Shown here one piece after another: positions 61,355 through 64,000 of a DNA stretch of 64,000 nt. The translations under genes and the position numbers were made by a program. The DNA lies in the NCBI GenBank assembly GCA_034678485.1, contig JAXDBU010000168.1, positions 25,535 through 89,534 on the forward strand. The letters run 5' to 3'. The stretch comes from PLanc-01 sp034678485. GTDB taxonomy: Bacteria > Planctomycetota > Phycisphaerae > Sedimentisphaerales > Anaerobacaceae. The stretch's first letter is position 1, and every line of letters starts with the position of its first letter. The notes beneath the pieces are model-generated. The model saw only the letters and a program-made list of their open reading frames with translations, was not told the DNA's origin and did no database searches.

Positions 61355-62902
61355 TTATTCTCCACGACCCTCCCCACGCGAGGGATCCGTCGTGGACAGA
61401 AGGAGAAGACCGGACTGGAGCAGTTTTCGAACGACGGCCAAGCATGCAGGTTGCAGCGTCTCCGAATCGAGATCCATCCTCCCGGCCACTGAGGAGATCG
61501 CGTCGCCAAGCGTGCTGCGTCCGTCACACCGGACCAGCAGCTCCGTCACGGCGATGTCCACGTCCCCGGAGAAGGGGATGCCGATCCGGTTGCGGAGGGT
61601 CTGGGCGGTTAGCATCCATCGGCCTTCGGAGACCTTGAAGACGTGTGTGAGCTCATGGTCGTCACTCAGGCAGAACCGGCAGGGAAGGAGCCCTTGGTCG
61701 CTCTCGATGCGTGCCAGCAGGTCCTCGGCGGCGAACATCCGCTCGAGCTGCCCGCCACAGGGTCCGGCAGAGTGCGCCGAGCCCATGCGGCGTGCAGAGA
61801 ACCAGTTCGAGCGAGCTGCCCGACGTCTCAGGATCATGGCGCCGGCGCTGATCCGCGCGGCCCCCGTCCGCTCGTAGTAGGCCGCCCACTCATCCAATCG
61901 ACGCCCATAATCGGGGCAGGCGGACCCGAGGCCGCTCCGCAGCCAGTCCGCCGCGTAGGTCAACGCATCCGTGGACTTGAAGCAGACCAGCAGGGCGTCA
62001 CAGCCGGTGTCGGCCACCCATGCTGCGGGTCGTGTAGCCCAATCGGCATCATCCCGATGATGCCAGTTGAATAGAACGCAGGCGAATCCGCCTTCCGTGA
62101 GTCGCGGCGCAGCTTCGCGGATCACCTGCCGGGACAGCGTGTCCGCCGGTCGGCCACTGTCGCGGAAGGTGAAACGGGATTCGGGAGAGATCACGAACGG
62201 CGGGTTGGAGACGATCAGATCGAAGACCTCGTCCTGCAGGGGCTCGTACAGACTGCCCATCCGCCATTGCACGTTGGCGACGCCGTTGAGCCGGGCATTG
62301 AATTCCGCGAACGCCAGGGCACGCCTGCTGACATCCGTGCCGATGACCCGATCCGCGTGACCGGCCGCGAGGAACGCCTGGATGCCGGCGCCGCAGCCAA
62401 GGTCGAGCGCCCGTCCGACCTTGCGTCGGACGGTCAGACTGGCCAGCGTCAGGGAGGCCGCGCCGACCCCGAGAACGTGGTCGGTGTGAAGCGCCCCCGC
62501 GATTTCAGGTCCGAAATCGCTGGCCAGGAGCAGATCGTGGTAGGGCGCCACCTTCGCGGTGGAACGCACGTCTCCGTCCTGCTGCCGCAGGAGATTTGCA
62601 GAAATGAGCTCTTCGACATCGAGATTCGGGACCGACCCCCGAAGGGTCTTCCCGCACACCGCACGCCCAAGCCAGAAGAGACGCACCAAGACGTTGAATG
62701 GCGTGTCCGATCCGACCCGACGACACACCAACTCCACGTCCTGTCTCTTGTCAGGGCCGGACAGGTCGATCAAGTCGGCGAGCGCGTGCTGTGTGTACCC
62801 CGCCTCCACGAATGCTCCCCTGACACTGCCCTCATCCCGCAGCGCATCGGCACGCAGGGCCACGCAGTCACTGTCCCTTACTGGCTCCTGTGAGGGCGAC
62901 AT
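61355..62902 (-). CDS. Class I SAM-dependent methyltransferase (HemK/RsmC-like)
   Basis: The ATG at 62902 (MSPSQEPVRDSD) has CGGAG upstream. 515 residues. An N-terminal domain (about 1-140) precedes the SAM site VGRALDLGCGAGIQAFLAAG, VIGTDVSRRALAFAEFNARLNGV and the amide-binding NPPF motif in FDLIVSNPPFVISP. The C-terminal 180 residues carry a CRFCLSD pair and winged-helix-like stretches. NPPF-type enzymes methylate glutamine or bases in rRNA. It sits between the divergent clpV and tssA genes, an unusual place for it; a T6SS role is not established. Confidence 0.75.
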   Translation of the reverse strand: MSPSQEPVRDSDCVALRADALRDEGSVRGAFVEAGYTQHALADLIDLSGPDKRQDVELVCRRVGSDTPFNVLVRLFWLGRAVCGKTLRGSVPNLDVEELISANLLRQQDGDVRSTAKVAPYHDLLLASDFGPEIAGALHTDHVLGVGAASLTLASLTVRRKVGRALDLGCGAGIQAFLAAGHADRVIGTDVSRRALAFAEFNARLNGVANVQWRMGSLYEPLQDEVFDLIVSNPPFVISPESRFTFRDSGRPADTLSRQVIREAAPRLTEGGFACVLFNWHHRDDADWATRPAAWVADTGCDALLVCFKSTDALTYAADWLRSGLGSACPDYGRRLDEWAAYYERTGAARISAGAMILRRRAARSNWFSARRMGSAHSAGPCGGQLERMFAAEDLLARIESDQGLLPCRFCLSDDHELTHVFKVSEGRWMLTAQTLRNRIGIPFSGDVDIAVTELLVRCDGRSTLGDAISSVAGRMDLDSETLQPACLAVVRKLLQSGLLLLSTTDPSRGEGRGE

Positions 62903-63452
62903 AATGCTCCGTGTACACACACGGTACCATGAACACACACCCCGCACCTCATCCACCCGACGTGCGTGTGCACGCACGATCGATCCATGACACGAGTCTG
63001 GAGATGGATACGAAACCTACCGGCATTGTTTTGTTCATTCTATCGAGGGCGCAAGCCCTGTCAAACGCAAAAAAGAGGTCTTCGTCTCACGATGGCCAAG
63101 CCATACTGCAGAGGCGCCCGCCGGGCCGCGCAGGGCAACAAAAAAACCATTTCGGGCTTGACATACCTCCTCACGGGTAATAGGATTGAAACGATTAAGT
63201 TGTGACTGTGAGGATTCCGCAAGAAGCATGACGAGGAACGTGTGTTGCTGTCGGTGGCGTTCCTTCGCCGGCGTCTGTTGCACAATGCTCGAGCGGCCTT
63301 TCTGGAGGCATGTGACATACGTATCGGAGTTCTGTCCCTTGGCAACTCAATCCATGTTGTCGTCGGCACTTCCGGGTATTTGTGTCTCGCGTCAGAGGCG
63401 AGCGTCGTTTCGTCGTCCTTAACTGCAACGGAAGCAAGTCTTCGAGGGGATC
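62903..63452. other. Intergenic region between methyltransferase and tssA
   Basis: 550 bases with no convincing gene. GTGTACACACACGGTACC at about 62910 and GCGTGTGCACGCACG at about 62964 are local palindromes. A promoter on the plus strand is listed separately. Poly-A (63139-63146) precedes it. Confidence 0.5.
63158..63186 (+). promoter_or_regulatory. Sigma70-type promoter reading toward tssA
   Basis: TTGACA (63158-63163), a 17-base spacer and TAGGAT (63181-63186), with an A-tract upstream that may act as an UP element. It would leave a leader of about 260 bases before tssA. Confidence 0.5.
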
Positions 63453-64000
63453 GTGAGCACATTCGATATCGAGAGCTTGTTGAGCGAGGTCAGCCCAGAG
63501 GCCCCCTGCGGAGAGGATATCTCCGGCAGTGGCGAGTTCTATGAGCTCAAGGCGCTGGTCCGGCCCAAGCCTCCAGGCGTAGTCGGAACGGACGCAGACG
63601 CCGGGATGATCGAGCCGAACTGGGCGGAGGTTCGCAACAGGGCCTTCGATCTGCTCCGGAAGTCGAGACATCTCGAGGTGGCAACGTATCTCACGCTGGG
63701 CCTGCTCGTCACGGAGGGGATGTCCGGGTTCCGCAACGGGCTGCACCTGATTCAGGGTCTTCTGGAACGATTCTGGGACGAGCTGTACCCCCGTCTGGAC
63801 CCCGAGGACGACAACGACCCGACGATACGGATGAATATCCTGATGCCCTTGTCGTCCGAGCCGGCGAGCCCGTGGGACCCGGTCCGATTCCGGCCGAGGG
63901 TGGCGCAGTTGCCGCTGTGCAATTCTCGGCGCGCAGGGGGGTTCTGTCTCCGCGACACTCCAAACGCCCGCGGAGAGAAAAACGCGCCGAGCGGTGATCG
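63453..64000 (+). CDS. tssA: TssA (ImpA N-terminal domain) T6SS cap protein, 3'-truncated
   Basis: The GTG at 63453 has GAGGGG just upstream. The visible 182 residues hold the ImpA N-terminal pattern: LLSEVSPEAPCGEDISGSGEFYEL, NWAEVRNRAFDLLRKSRHLEVATYL, GFRNGLHLIQGLLERFWDELYPRLDPEDDNDPTIRMN, and QLPLCNSRRAGGFCLRD. TssA starts and caps sheath assembly at the baseplate. Divergent from clpV. The gene runs off the right edge, where the remaining T6SS core should follow. Confidence 0.93.
   Translation, partial: MSTFDIESLLSEVSPEAPCGEDISGSGEFYELKALVRPKPPGVVGTDADAGMIEPNWAEVRNRAFDLLRKSRHLEVATYLTLGLLVTEGMSGFRNGLHLIQGLLERFWDELYPRLDPEDDNDPTIRMNILMPLSSEPASPWDPVRFRPRVAQLPLCNSRRAGGFCLRDTPNARGEKNAPSGD

Noticed and set aside
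63186..63452. Short Cys-rich frame ahead of tssA
   Set aside because: No ribosome site and low-complexity basic/Cys composition; more likely the tssA leader.
1..64000. CRISPR array, rRNA genes, insertion sequence or prophage
   Set aside because: No regularly spaced direct repeats, no rRNA-like sequence and no transposase, integrase or phage structural genes (other than the T6SS spike parts) were found.

Overview
The window looks like chromosomal DNA of a planctomycete, probably of the Phycisphaerae/Sedimentisphaerales type. This is inference from gene content, since there is no rRNA here. The pointers are uroporphyrinogen-decarboxylase-like methyltransferases, sodium:solute symporters, Tat-exported metallophosphoesterase and DegT proteins, DUF1080 and neutral-ceramidase-like proteins, many secreted CAZymes, and several families of dispersed palindromic repeats between genes. 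The DNA is GC-rich, with patches that look less GC-rich around 44.0-44.9 kb and 52.3-55.0 kb.

Layout. 0-12 kb is mostly housekeeping: the end of a CstA-type carrier, a lipoprotein-cdaA-ybbR cyclic-di-AMP operon, a UroD-family protein, a beta-helix/PASTA secreted protein, tRNA-Leu(UAA), a citrate/isopropylmalate-synthase-family enzyme, a HAD phosphatase and a trxA-trxB pair. 12-22 kb carries an SSS symporter, a Tat metallophosphoesterase, a GH95-like enzyme, a HAF-repeat protein and a GH51 arabinofuranosidase. 22.5-31.5 kb on the minus strand is a compact beta-mannan utilisation locus: a large secreted protein of unknown function, an SSS symporter, a GH5 mannanase-like enzyme, a cellobiose/mannobiose 2-epimerase and a GH130 mannosylglucose phosphorylase. 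Together these would cut mannan outside, import mannobiose, epimerise it to mannosyl-glucose and phosphorolyse it.

31.6-50.2 kb holds a Cys-rich protein, a ClC channel with CBS domains, a large SNF2 helicase, an aminotransferase, an SGNH esterase and a sialidase-like protein flanked by a partial duplication of the esterase gene's 3' end, an HNH protein, a DUF1593 nucleoside-hydrolase-like protein, a DUF1080 lipoprotein, a Tat-exported DegT-family protein and a neutral ceramidase.

50.5 kb to the right edge is part of a type VI secretion locus. tssA starts at the right edge on the plus strand. clpV and vgrG head a long minus-strand operon with a DUF4123 chaperone, a conserved accessory gene, a metzincin-like metallopeptidase, a translationally coupled lipoprotein, a DUF6931-like protein, a PAAR tip and an M15-like peptidase. 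This is the most interesting region: a self-contained effector-loading module with two candidate enzymatic toxins and one candidate immunity lipoprotein. The structural T6SS genes (tssB, C, J, K, L, M and others) are not in the window and would be expected to the right.
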